From positions 62,001 to 126,000 of the forward strand of contig NZ_RSEC01000063.1 of assembly GCF_003937945.1 (NCBI RefSeq): a DNA stretch of 64,000 bases. Direction: 5' to 3'. The notes under the pieces were generated by a model that worked only from the letters and a program-made list of their open reading frames with translations, ran no database searches and was not told where the DNA came from. Of the stretch, positions 34,302-42,622 are shown in pieces. The translations under genes were made by a program, and so were the position numbers. Source of the stretch: Amycolatopsis eburnea (GTDB taxonomy: Bacteria > Actinomycetota > Actinomycetes > Mycobacteriales > Pseudonocardiaceae). Numbering within the stretch: the stretch's first letter is position 1; each line of letters begins with the position of its first letter.

Positions 34302-35176
34302 GCAGCAAGGACAACGGCCGGACCGTCGTGGTCACCGGCGCGTCGACCGGTCTCGGCCGGACGACCGCGCTGACGCTCGCGGCGGCCGGCTTCCGGGTGG
34401 TGGCGGGCGTGCGCCGGGCCGCGGACGGCGAGGCGCTGCTGGCCGAGTCCGCCGCCCTGACCTACGCGATCATCGACGTCACGGACGAGCGCACGATCGC
34501 CGCGGCGGCGGGCGCGCTCGACGGCCCGGACGGCGTGTGGGGGCTGGTCAACAACGCGGGCATCTGCGTCTCCGCGCCGGTGGAGTGCCTGTCGTCGGCC
34601 GACCTCCGCCGCCAGCTGGAGACGAACGTGATCGGGACGCTGGCGGTCACCCGCGCGTTCCTCCCGCTGCTGCGCACGGCGGGCGGCCGGGTCGTCAACG
34701 TCACGTCGGGCCTGGGTGCACTGGTGGTCCCGTACCTGGGCGCGTACGCGATGGCGCAGTTCGCGAAGGAAGCGATGAGCGACGCCCTCCGCCGCGAACT
34801 GGCCCCGGCCGGCGTCGGCGTCTCCGTCGTCCGCCCGGGCGCGATCATGACCCCGATCTGGGACAAGGTCTCCCGCGGCGGCAACGCGGTGCTGGCGGCC
34901 GCCCCGGAGCCGGTCGCCCGCCGCTACCGCGGCACGTTCCTGCGCTTCCTGGCGGGCAACGAGGCCGGCGCCCGAGCCAGCGAAACCCGCCCGGAAGACG
35001 TCGCCGCGGCGATCCACCACGCCCTGTCGTCGGCCCGCCCGAAGACCCGCTACCCGGTGGGCCCGGACGCGACCCGCGGCGCCCGCATCGCCCGCCTGCT
35101 CCCGGACCGCCTGATCGACCGCATGTTCACGGGCGTCGTCACGCCCACCGAAGAGACCGTGAGAGGTGCCGCATGA
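34295..35176 (+). CDS. SDR-family protein with catalytic Lys replaced by Gln
   Basis: 293 aa; GTG at 34295 with GGAGG upstream, overlapping the previous gene by 7 bp. Classical SDR layout: TGASTGLGR (14-22), NNAG (86-89), Asn111, Ser138 in NVTSGLG, then Tyr151 in YAMAQ. The residue four after Tyr should be Lys; codon 34757-34759 is CAG (Gln155). A Lys appears four residues later (FAKEA), out of register. NAD(P) binding looks intact, so it may be a slow, altered or non-catalytic enzyme. Related proteins act as ketoreductases. Fourth gene of the operon. Confidence 0.85.
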   Translation: MLSSKDNGRTVVVTGASTGLGRTTALTLAAAGFRVVAGVRRAADGEALLAESAALTYAIIDVTDERTIAAAAGALDGPDGVWGLVNNAGICVSAPVECLSSADLRRQLETNVIGTLAVTRAFLPLLRTAGGRVVNVTSGLGALVVPYLGAYAMAQFAKEAMSDALRRELAPAGVGVSVVRPGAIMTPIWDKVSRGGNAVLAAAPEPVARRYRGTFLRFLAGNEAGARASETRPEDVAAAIHHALSSARPKTRYPVGPDATRGARIARLLPDRLIDRMFTGVVTPTEETVRGAA

Positions 35177-35601
35177 CGCGTACGCCGGCGCAGGAAGTCC
35201 TGGCGCACAGCCTGGATCTGCTGGGAGCGGGAGACGCCAGGGGGTGGGTGGACCTGTTCGCGGTGGACGGGGTGCTGGAGTTCCCGTACGCCCCGGCCGG
35301 GTGGCCGGACCGGTTCGCCGGGCGGGACGCGCTGTGGCAGCAGATGGAGAAGTTCGCGGAACACCTGGACGTCGCGTTTTCGGAACTGGAGTTCCACCCG
35401 ACGGGCGATCCGGAATTGGTGATCGCGGAGTATCGGGGGGACGGCCGGGCGTTGCGGACCGGGTTGGAGTTCCACCAGCGGTACATCTCGGTGGTGCGTG
35501 TGCGGGGTGGGGAAATCCTGCTCTACCGGGACTTCTGGAACCCGCTGTCCCACTTGGCGGCGCTGGGTGGCGTGGAGGCGGCGTTGCGGATCGTCGCCTA
35601 G
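35173..35601 (+). CDS. SnoaL-like (NTF2-fold) protein
   Basis: 142 aa; ATGA overlap with the SDR. Pattern AHSLDLLGAGDARGWVDLFAVDGVLEFPYAPAGWPDRFAGRDAL and the C-terminal YRDFWNPL are typical of SnoaL/ketosteroid-isomerase-like small cone folds. Members act as cyclases, isomerases or hydroxylase partners in antibiotic pathways. Last gene of the NRPS operon; its stop overlaps the stop of the convergent gene by 4 bp (CTAG). Confidence 0.85.
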   Translation: MTRTPAQEVLAHSLDLLGAGDARGWVDLFAVDGVLEFPYAPAGWPDRFAGRDALWQQMEKFAEHLDVAFSELEFHPTGDPELVIAEYRGDGRALRTGLEFHQRYISVVRVRGGEILLYRDFWNPLSHLAALGGVEAALRIVA

Positions 35602-35963
35602 GTCAAGCTGACCACCACACCGGTCTTCCCCGGCGGAACCTCGCCGTGCCACGGGATCATCTTGCCCGCGGCGAAGGTCTCGATGATCAGCATCGGCAGC
35701 CCCGGGACGCGGACGAACCCGCACCCGTGGGCGTCGGCGCGCCTCGGTGGAACCGGGTAACCCCCGGCGGCCGCATCGTCCACCAGCGTCCGGAGGACTT
35801 CGGCGGGGGCGCCGTCCCGAAGGGTGATGACCCCCAAGACGAGCGGTCCGTTGGCGCCGCTGCCGCCGGAGAAGTGGTCGCTCAGGACGACGCCGTTCCG
35901 CGCGCCGATGCGATCCGCGACGGCGGAGAGACGTGCCCGGTGGCGTGCGCGCCGGAAGAACAT
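35598..35963 (-). CDS. Small conserved-type hypothetical protein
   Basis: 121 aa, basic N terminus (MFFRRARHRARL) and otherwise soluble: GPLVLGVITLRDG, a Pro/Arg loop, then FVRVPGLPMLIIETFAAGKMIPWHGEVPPGKTGVVVSL. No signal peptide, membrane segment or known motif. Codon use looks coding (strong third-position GC). It shares a CTAG with the SnoaL gene stop and is the upstream boundary marker of the NRPS operon. Function not recognised. Confidence 0.6.
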   Translation of the reverse strand: MFFRRARHRARLSAVADRIGARNGVVLSDHFSGGSGANGPLVLGVITLRDGAPAEVLRTLVDDAAAGGYPVPPRRADAHGCGFVRVPGLPMLIIETFAAGKMIPWHGEVPPGKTGVVVSLT

Positions 35964-35990
35964 GCCCTCAGGCTATCCCGGTGACTAACC

Positions 35991-36929
35991 TCAGGACGGG
36001 GTCCGGAACGCCCGCCGGTACGCCCCCGGCGTCGTGCCCACCTGATCGCGGAACCGGCGCCGGAGGTTGACCGCCGAGGTCAGGCCGACCCGGGTGGCGA
36101 TCGCCTCCACCGGGAGGTCCGTGTCCTCCAGCAGCGCTCTGGCCTCCGTCACCCGGCGCGCCAGCAGCCACGCGCCGGGGCTCGTGCCGAGCTGGCCGGT
36201 GAACCGGCGGGCCAGCGTGCGCGGGGAGACGCCCGCGTGCGTGGCGAGTTCGCGCACCGACAACGCCGTGCCGAGGCGGCCGGCCGCCCAGTCCAGCAGG
36301 CCGTCCAGCGCGTCCGGGGCCGCGGGCGGCGGTGCGAACTGCGCCTGGCCGCCTTCGCGGTGCGGCGGCATCACCATGTGCCGGGCGACCAGCGCGGCGT
36401 GCGCGGCCCCGTGGTCCTGCCGCACGAGGTGCAGGCACAGGTCGATGCCGGCACCCGCGCCGGCGCTCGTGGCGACGTCGCCGTGGTCCACGTACAGCAC
36501 GTCGGGTTCCACGCGGACCGCCGGGAACTCCCGCCGCAGCTGGTCGGCGCGGGCCCAGTGGGTCGTCGCGGACCGGCCGTCCAGCAGCCCGGTGCGGGCC
36601 AGCGCGAACACGCCGGAGCAGATGGTCACCAGGCGGGCACCGCGGGCGTGCGCGCGCAGCAGTGCGCGCCGGACGCGCGGGGACAGCGGGGCGTCGACCG
36701 GCGCCCAGCCCGGGATGAGCACGGTGTCGGCGGTGGCGAGCGCGGCCAGCCCACGGGGGACGGACATCGCGTACCCGGCCGTCGTCGGGACCGGGCCGGG
36801 GGTCTCGGTGCAGACGTCGAACGCGTAGTGCCGCGGCACGCCGGCCCGCGGCGTGCCGAAGACCTCGGCGGCGATGCCGAGCTCGAACGTCGACTGCACC
36901 GGCCGCACCAGTGCCACCACGCGATGCAT
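35991..36929 (-). CDS. GlxA-type AraC-family transcriptional regulator
   Basis: 312 aa from ATG at 36929; the frame's extension to 38147 runs antisense over real genes and is rejected. Residues ~1-195 are a DJ-1/PfpI-like amidotransferase domain (ELGIAAEVFG, LVTICSGVFALARTGLLDGRSATTHW, with the Cys of TICSG). Residues ~205-312 are an AraC DNA-binding domain with two helix-turn-helices (LSVRELATHAGVSPRTLARRFTGQLGTSPGAWLLARRV, then IATRVGLTSAVNLRRRFRDQVGTTPGAYRR). Divergent from the cupin gene across 72 bp; that gene is a probable target. Confidence 0.92.
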   Translation of the reverse strand: MHRVVALVRPVQSTFELGIAAEVFGTPRAGVPRHYAFDVCTETPGPVPTTAGYAMSVPRGLAALATADTVLIPGWAPVDAPLSPRVRRALLRAHARGARLVTICSGVFALARTGLLDGRSATTHWARADQLRREFPAVRVEPDVLYVDHGDVATSAGAGAGIDLCLHLVRQDHGAAHAALVARHMVMPPHREGGQAQFAPPPAAPDALDGLLDWAAGRLGTALSVRELATHAGVSPRTLARRFTGQLGTSPGAWLLARRVTEARALLEDTDLPVEAIATRVGLTSAVNLRRRFRDQVGTTPGAYRRAFRTPS

Positions 36930-37001
36930 GGCACGAAAGTACCCCAAGGCGTCTTCCCGGACACTGGCTCGGCCCCGCCGCGCGCGGGCAGGGTGGCGGG
37001 C

Positions 37002-37334
37002 ATGCACCCCGAGATCCTCGACCAGGACGGCTACACCTCCGCCGCCGTCACGGAAGCCCCGGTCCGCGAACTGTTCCCCGGCATCCGCTTCCGTCCACTG
37101 TGGACTGGTGGCGTCGCGCACGCCGGTGTCCTGGAGATGGACGCCGGCACGTCGTGGCCGCGCCGCGACGTCCACGAACCCGGGCCCGAGGAGGTCTTCG
37201 TCGTGGCGGGCACGTTCCACGACGGTGCCCGCGACTACCCGGCGGGCACCTTCCTGCACGCGCCGGCCGGGTCCTGGCACGTGCCCGCGAGCGCCACCGG
37301 CTGCACCCTGTTCCTGTTCTACCCCGAGGGCTGA
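37002..37334 (+). CDS. Cupin-domain protein (ChrR-like)
   Basis: 110 aa. Single cupin barrel: WPRRDVHEPGPEEVFVVAGTFHDG is motif 1 and YPAGTFLHAPAGSWHVPAS is motif 2, with His/Glu ligands for one metal. Resembles the anti-sigma ChrR cupin lid found as stand-alone proteins; dioxygenase or isomerase activity is possible. It is divergent from the GlxA-type regulator, which probably controls it. Confidence 0.85.
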   Translation: MHPEILDQDGYTSAAVTEAPVRELFPGIRFRPLWTGGVAHAGVLEMDAGTSWPRRDVHEPGPEEVFVVAGTFHDGARDYPAGTFLHAPAGSWHVPASATGCTLFLFYPEG

Positions 37335-37368
37335 TCCGCGCCCCGCGTGGTTCTGGCACAGTGGCCGC

Positions 37369-39021
37369 ATGGGGGAAAGCCTCGCGGCCGCCGTGTCCGC
37401 CGCCGTGCCCGTCGTCCGCGCCGTGCTCCCGCCAGCTCCGGCGGCGGCGCTGGGCCGGCTGGCGCTCGAACCGCCGCCGCGGTTCCCGAACTGGCCCGAA
37501 GCCGAGGTCGTGCGCTCATTGCGGACCGTGCCGTCGTGGGTGGTCGAGCGCGTGCACGGCGCGGTCGAGCTGACCCTGGCCGCGCTGGTGATCCCGGCCC
37601 CGCCGGTGACGGGGGAGCTGACCCCGCCACCGGACGGCGCGTTCGGGTTCGCTTTCACCGACAGCGAAGCGGAAGCGATGCGGGAGACGCGGTTGCTGGC
37701 CCACGTGCGGCCCGGCCTGCTCGACCTCGTGGCGGACCTGACCGCGGCCGTCGTGGCCGACGAAGCGATCACGCCCTTCCTGACCGCCGAAGGCGACGAA
37801 GCGGCGATCGCGGCCGCGCACGGCGGCGCCCACCTGGCGATCGCGCTGGTGACCACGGCGATCGCGGCGCGGGAGGCCGGGCAGCCGGGGATCGCGGCCA
37901 TCGTCGGGACGGCGCTCGGCGTGGCGGCGGGACTGCTCCGCGCGGCGCCGATGCCCGCCGGGTACGCCGGGGCCGTGCGGGAGAAGGAGCGGGCCGAGTA
38001 CCGGCTGCCGCGGTCCGGGAGCACGTCGGTGGACGTCCGCGACCACGTGTTCGCCCTGACCGAGGGCGCTTTCCCGGCGTACGGCGACTTCTCGGAGAAC
38101 GGACTGGTGGAAGCCGCCGCCGGGGGCGTGGTGATCCGCACCGGCACGGCGGCCGGTCCGGTGCGCGTCGGCGTGCGCGTGCTCGCCGAGCCGCCCGCCG
38201 AGGTGGAGACGCGCGGCTGGGAAGAGGTCGTGGACCTCGGCTGGCACGCGGACCACGGCTCGGCGGTCCTGGTGCCGTCGGCGGGGGCGGGCGTGACGAC
38301 GCCGCCGTGGCCCGGCGAGTACCGCGTCCGCGTGCACGCCTACGGCCGCGACGACCCGGACGTGGAGAGCTACGACCTCTGGATCTGGGCGGCGCCCGCC
38401 GGACCGCCCCGCGTGCACGCCCGCGCCGACCGCCTCGGCCACCGCCTGCGCGGCGAGCCCGAACCGGCGCCCCTGGACCGGCCGGAGGTGCGCTACCGCT
38501 GGATCCAGCAGTCCGGCCTGGCGGTGGCGGCGACGGTCACGGTGGTCACCGGCCTCCCCACCGCGGAGGTGGTGCGCGGCTTCGGCGCCGACCCGGATCG
38601 GCCGGAGCCGCTGACCGCGCTCCGAGAGGCGTACGGCGACCCGTGGCTGGCGGTGCTGGACCTCGGCGGCGTCGTGCTGGTGATCGAGGAGAACGGCTAC
38701 CAGGGTTCGCACGAGGAAGTGCTGACGGCGGTCTCGCGGACCGGCCGGGCGGCGAGCATGTTCTGGAACGTCAACGCGCTCACGCGGCTGTCGCTCGCCC
38801 GCGACGGTGAGGTGCTGGCGTCGTTCGAGCCGGGCCTGGACGAGCCCGGCGCGCACCCGGAGGTGGCGGCGGCGCTCGCCGGGCTCGACCTGGCGGACCA
38901 CCGGGACCACTACGAGAAGGGCCTCGTCGCGGTGGAGCGGTTCACCGGCCGCGGGCTGCTGGCGGAGGACCTGGAAGCCGTCGAACGCGCCGGGGTGGGC
39001 TACCGGATCCCCGGCGCCTAG
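37369..39021 (+). CDS. DUF6461-containing multidomain protein
   Basis: 550 aa; ATG at 37369, 6 nt after a CACAGT element, no ribosome site. Residues ~1-210 are Ala-rich helical. Residues ~225-345 are a beta-rich domain (FALTEGAFPAYGDFSENGLVEA, then WPGEYRVRVHAYGRD), a type common in actinobacterial hypotheticals. Residues ~380-530 match DUF6461 (QQSGLAVAATVTVVTGLPTAEVVRGFGADP, LVIEENGYQGSHEEVL, MFWNVNALTRLSLARDGEVLASFEP). No enzyme motif is evident. DUF6461 proteins may bind nucleic acid or a partner; function unknown. Confidence 0.7.
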   Translation: MGESLAAAVSAAVPVVRAVLPPAPAAALGRLALEPPPRFPNWPEAEVVRSLRTVPSWVVERVHGAVELTLAALVIPAPPVTGELTPPPDGAFGFAFTDSEAEAMRETRLLAHVRPGLLDLVADLTAAVVADEAITPFLTAEGDEAAIAAAHGGAHLAIALVTTAIAAREAGQPGIAAIVGTALGVAAGLLRAAPMPAGYAGAVREKERAEYRLPRSGSTSVDVRDHVFALTEGAFPAYGDFSENGLVEAAAGGVVIRTGTAAGPVRVGVRVLAEPPAEVETRGWEEVVDLGWHADHGSAVLVPSAGAGVTTPPWPGEYRVRVHAYGRDDPDVESYDLWIWAAPAGPPRVHARADRLGHRLRGEPEPAPLDRPEVRYRWIQQSGLAVAATVTVVTGLPTAEVVRGFGADPDRPEPLTALREAYGDPWLAVLDLGGVVLVIEENGYQGSHEEVLTAVSRTGRAASMFWNVNALTRLSLARDGEVLASFEPGLDEPGAHPEVAAALAGLDLADHRDHYEKGLVAVERFTGRGLLAEDLEAVERAGVGYRIPGA

Positions 39022-39109
39022 GGCCTGCTGGATCGAAATCGTTCAGAGCCGTTCGGCGACTGTGGCCCCGCCTCCTGGCCGCGTGGTCTGCCCGGCGTCG
39101 CGGGGATGT

Positions 39110-39156
39110 ATGAAAGGGTCGTTCATGTCGTCTGGCGAGGTGAACGACTCTTTCAT
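39110..39156. repeat. Second TGAA...TTCA bipartite intergenic palindrome
   Basis: A 16-nt arm (39110-39125) pairs at 15 of 16 positions with 39141-39156 across a 15-nt loop. The arms carry TGAAAGGGTCGTTCA and TGAACGACTCTTTCA, following the same TGAAnGnnTCnTTCA plan as the element at 16467-16519. It lies in a 228-bp gap that otherwise holds only the promoter region of the AhpD-like gene. Confidence 0.65.
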
Positions 39157-39249
39157 GACATCGCGGATGGGCGGGGCGGGGGTGTCACAAGGCAGGCCCG
39201 GCCGGTGTCTTGAGGTCGTTCACCCCGCGACACGAGTGAGGACGAAGCC

Positions 39250-39735
39250 ATGGAAACCCGTCTCGACCTGTTCAGCACCGAAACCGGCAGCCGGCTGGCG
39301 AAGCGGTTCGCCGCCCTCGGCCAGGTCATCGAACGCTCGCCGCTGCCCGCGGCCACCCGCGAGCTGGTGAGCCTGCGGGCCAGCCAGATCAACGGGTGCG
39401 GCTGGTGCGTCGACATGCACACGAAGGACGCGGCAGCCGCCGGGGAGACGGCCGTCCGGCTCAACCTCGTCGCCACGTGGCGGGAGTCGACGGTGTTCAC
39501 CGAAGCCGAGCGGGTCGCGCTCGCCGTGGCCGAGGAGGGCACCCGGCTCGCGGACGGCCGCGAAGGCGTGTCCGACGAGACCTGGGCGCGGATGCGCGAG
39601 CACTACGACGACGAGCAGGCCGCCGCGCTGGTCGCGTTGGTCGCCCTGATCAACGCGGCCAACCGGCTGGCCGTGCTCGTGCACCAGAAGGGCGGGTCCT
39701 ACGAGCCGGGGATGTTCGCCGCGCTGGCCGAGTGA
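39250..39735 (+). CDS. Carboxymuconolactone decarboxylase/AhpD-family protein
   Basis: 161 aa. Core motif LVSLRASQINGCGWCVDMHTKDA has the redox-active CxxC with the downstream His of AhpD-like alkylhydroperoxidases, followed by FTEAERVALAVAEEGTRL. It probably reduces peroxides or thiol partners. Upstream gap contains the palindrome at 39110-39156. Overlaps the convergent MFS gene by 37 bp. Confidence 0.9.
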   Translation: METRLDLFSTETGSRLAKRFAALGQVIERSPLPAATRELVSLRASQINGCGWCVDMHTKDAAAAGETAVRLNLVATWRESTVFTEAERVALAVAEEGTRLADGREGVSDETWARMREHYDDEQAAALVALVALINAANRLAVLVHQKGGSYEPGMFAALAE

Positions 39736-41081
39736 CGCTTCAGCAGCCCGGCCAGGACGGTGCCGGCCACGACGACCGGGACGATCGCCAGGAACGCCCC
39801 GCCGATGTGGCCGGCCACGTCGGTGCCCAGCAGGGTGCCGAACACGGCCACCCCGAACGCCGCGCCGATCGACCGGGCGAAGGTCACCACGGCGCTCGCG
39901 GCCCCGATGTCCGCGGCGGGCACCGCGTTCTGCGCGGCCGTCAGCGCGACCATCGGGACCATGCCGATGCCGATCCCGGTGACGGCGAAATACCCGATCA
40001 CGGCGAGCTGCGGGAGACCGGGCGTCAGCGTGCTCAGCAGCAGGAGCCCCGCGACGTTCAGCGCCATGCCGGTCACCAGCACCGGCCGCACCCGCGCCGG
40101 GTTCGCCACCCACCGCCCGGCGAACGACTGGCTGACGACCAGCCCGAGCACCAGCGGCAGCAGGTGCACGCCGGAGAGCGTCGCCGACACGCCGTCGACG
40201 ACCTGGAGGTACGTCGGCAGGTACACCAGGACGCTGAACATCGCGACGTTGGCGATGAACCCGACCAGCGCGGCGATGACGACGGTCCGCGAGGCGAACA
40301 TCGTCAGCGGCAGCACCGGGGCGGCGGCACGGCGTTCGACCGGGATCACCAGCGCCACCAAGGCGATCGCCGCGACCGCGAGCGCCAGGGTGCCCGGCGC
40401 GGTCCAGCCCCACCGGGGGCCGAAGGAGGTGATGAGGACCAGCGCGGTCGCCGCGCCGGCCAGCAGCAGCGCGCCCGGGTAGTCGACGCGGGCGACGGCC
40501 TTCCGGCGGGGCGCGGCGGGCAGGGCGCGCGCGGCGAGGACCACGGCGACGAGCCCGACGGGCACGTTGACCAGGAACGCCCACCGCCACGAGAGGTGGT
40601 CGGTGAACAGCCCGCCGAGCAGCGGGCCGGCGATGCTGGCGACGCCGTACACCGAGCCGAACCGACCCTGGTAGCGGCCGCGCTCGGCGGGCTCGACGAT
40701 GTCGCCGACGAGCGCGAAGGTCAGGACGATCATCCCGCCGCCCGCGAGGCCCTGCAGGGCACGGGCGGCGACGAGCTGGGGCAGGTCCTGGGCCAGGCCG
40801 CAGAGCGCGGAGGCGAGCAGGAACGCCGTGGTGGCGAGCAGGTACAGGCGCTTGCGCCCGAGCATGTCGCCGAGCTTGCCCCACAGCGGCGTGGCCGCGG
40901 TCGAGGCGAGCAGGTAGGACGCGGTGATCCAGGCGATGTCGCGGAACCCGCCGAGGTCGGCGGCGATCTTCGGCAGCGCGGTGGCCACGATGGTCTGGTC
41001 CAGTGCGGCCAGCAGGACGGCGAGGAACAGAGCCGCCATCGCCGGGCGCACCGCGGGTCTGGCGGGGGTGTCGAGTGTCAT
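39699..41081 (-). CDS. MFS drug/H+ antiporter, DHA2 (14-TM EmrB/QacA) family
   Basis: 460 aa from ATG at 41081, overlapping the ALDH stop by 4 bp; the frame's upstream extension to 42503 is antisense-like and rejected. Motif C-type ALDQTIVATALPKIAADLGG, motif A GKLGDMLGRKRLYL, and the GxxxGPLLGG motif C (GVASIAGPLLGGLFTD) are all present with about 14 hydrophobic helices. It should export hydrophobic or aldehyde-related toxic compounds. Co-transcribed after the aldehyde dehydrogenase, likely a detoxification operon. Confidence 0.92.
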   Translation of the reverse strand: MTLDTPARPAVRPAMAALFLAVLLAALDQTIVATALPKIAADLGGFRDIAWITASYLLASTAATPLWGKLGDMLGRKRLYLLATTAFLLASALCGLAQDLPQLVAARALQGLAGGGMIVLTFALVGDIVEPAERGRYQGRFGSVYGVASIAGPLLGGLFTDHLSWRWAFLVNVPVGLVAVVLAARALPAAPRRKAVARVDYPGALLLAGAATALVLITSFGPRWGWTAPGTLALAVAAIALVALVIPVERRAAAPVLPLTMFASRTVVIAALVGFIANVAMFSVLVYLPTYLQVVDGVSATLSGVHLLPLVLGLVVSQSFAGRWVANPARVRPVLVTGMALNVAGLLLLSTLTPGLPQLAVIGYFAVTGIGIGMVPMVALTAAQNAVPAADIGAASAVVTFARSIGAAFGVAVFGTLLGTDVAGHIGGAFLAIVPVVVAGTVLAGLLKRHSASAANIPGS

Positions 41082-42538
41082 CGGTCTTTCTCTTCCGGAA
41101 TGGTGATGGTCTGGTATTCGGTGTAGGTGCCGAGCCCGACGGCGCCGTATTCGCGGCCGAGGCCGCTGGCCTTGAACCCGCCGAACGGGCCGTCGAAGCC
41201 GATCGGCGCGCCGTTGACGGTGACGGTGCCGGTGCGGATGCGGCGCGCGACGGCCAGCGCGTGCGCCGGGTCGGCCGACCACACCCCGCCGGAGAGGCCG
41301 TATTCGGAGTCGTTGGCGATGCGGACGGCGTCGTCCTCGTCGTCGTAGGGGAGGACGACCAGGACCGGGCCGAAGATCTCCTCCTGCGCGATGCGCATCG
41401 ACGGGTCGACGTCGGCGAACAGCGTGGGCGTGACGTAGTTGCCCGCTTCCAGCCCGGCCGGGACGTCCGGGCCGCCGGTGACGAGCCGGGCGCCTTCCGC
41501 GACGCCGGTGCGGACGTAGTCGAGGACGCGCTGCTGCTGGTCGCGGCGGATCATCGGGCCGATGAACGTCTTCTCGTCGGCGGGATCGCCCACCGGCAGC
41601 GACTCGACCAGGTCCTTCAGGCCGGCGACGACCTCTTCGTACCGGCTGCGCGGCGCGAGGATCCGCGTCTGCGCGATGCACGATTCCCCGTTGTTGAGCA
41701 GGGAACCGAACTTGACGCCCTGGATCGCGGCCGCCAGGTCGGCGTCGGGCAGGAACACGGCGGCGGACTTGCCGCCGAGTTCGAGGCTGACCCGCTTGAG
41801 CTGCTCCCCGGCCAGCGACGCGATGCGGCGGCCGGCCCGGGTCGAACCGGTGAACGCGATCTTGTCGATGTCCGGGTGCTTGACCAGGTACTCGCTGGTC
41901 TCGCGGTCCGCGGGCAGCACGCTGACGACGCCTTCGGGCAGCCCGGTTCCGGCCAGCAGGTCCGCCAGCAGGCTCATGCTCAGCGTGTTCTCGGGCGAGA
42001 CCTTGAGGACGACGGTGTTGCCGGCGAGCAGCGCGGGGATGATCTTCGCCAGCGCCGAGGAGAACGGCGAGTTCCACGGGATGATCGCGGCGACCACCCC
42101 GACCGCTTCCCGCCGCACGACCGACCGGAAGGGTGCGGCGGGGTCCGACGGCTCGAGCGTCCGTTCCCAGCCGAACTCCTCGGCCGCCTTCAAGTAGGCG
42201 TTGGCCTGCCGGGTCAGCCCGGGCTGGCCGGCCTTGGTGAACCACAGCGCCGAGCCGTTCTCGGCCGAGATGAGCGCCGCGATCTCGTCGGCGCGCTCCT
42301 CGCGCAACGCGTTCAGCCGACGGATCACGGCGATCCGCTCCGCCGGCGCGGTCCGCGGCCACGGACCTTCGTCGAACGCCGTCCGGGCGGCCGCGACGGC
42401 CCGGTCGACGTCGGCGGGCAGCGCCTGCACGGCGCGGCCGAGCACCGAGTTGTCGTGCGGGGAAACGATGTCGAGCGGCTCGCTGCTGCTCGGGGTGGTC
42501 CACGAGCCGCCGACGAAGAGCTGGTTCCGGGTGATCAC
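41078..42538 (-). CDS. NAD(P)-dependent aldehyde dehydrogenase
   Basis: 486 aa. Motifs: PWNSPF substrate-tunnel start, FTGSTRAGRRI cofactor loop, general base Glu in LELGGKSAAVF, nucleophile Cys in NNGESCIAQTR, and EEIFGPVL. It oxidises aldehydes to carboxylates. GGAGG ribosome site upstream. It overlaps the MFS start by 4 bp, and an SDR lies 84 bp upstream on the same strand, so the three may form a set regulated by the TetR at 43440. That 84-bp gap also holds an AT-richer stretch around 42570-42590 (AATGTAGCACTTAGAT) that looks promoter- or operator-like. Confidence 0.93.
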   Translation of the reverse strand: MITRNQLFVGGSWTTPSSSEPLDIVSPHDNSVLGRAVQALPADVDRAVAAARTAFDEGPWPRTAPAERIAVIRRLNALREERADEIAALISAENGSALWFTKAGQPGLTRQANAYLKAAEEFGWERTLEPSDPAAPFRSVVRREAVGVVAAIIPWNSPFSSALAKIIPALLAGNTVVLKVSPENTLSMSLLADLLAGTGLPEGVVSVLPADRETSEYLVKHPDIDKIAFTGSTRAGRRIASLAGEQLKRVSLELGGKSAAVFLPDADLAAAIQGVKFGSLLNNGESCIAQTRILAPRSRYEEVVAGLKDLVESLPVGDPADEKTFIGPMIRRDQQQRVLDYVRTGVAEGARLVTGGPDVPAGLEAGNYVTPTLFADVDPSMRIAQEEIFGPVLVVLPYDDEDDAVRIANDSEYGLSGGVWSADPAHALAVARRIRTGTVTVNGAPIGFDGPFGGFKASGLGREYGAVGLGTYTEYQTITIPEEKDR

Positions 42539-42622
42539 TGTGCGCCTCCTGCGTCGTCTTCTGTCACATCAATGTAGCACTTAGATGGACGAAGAGACGC
42601 AGGTGTGAGGCGGTGCACAGTG

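Noticed and set aside
36930..38147. N-terminal extension of the GlxA-type regulator to 718 residues
   Set aside because: It overlaps the cupin and DUF6461 genes; the DJ-1-like domain starts right at ATG 36929.
41082..42503. N-terminal extension of the MFS transporter to 934 residues
   Set aside because: The added part is an out-of-frame reading of the ALDH gene on the same strand; the transporter start is at the 4-bp overlap.
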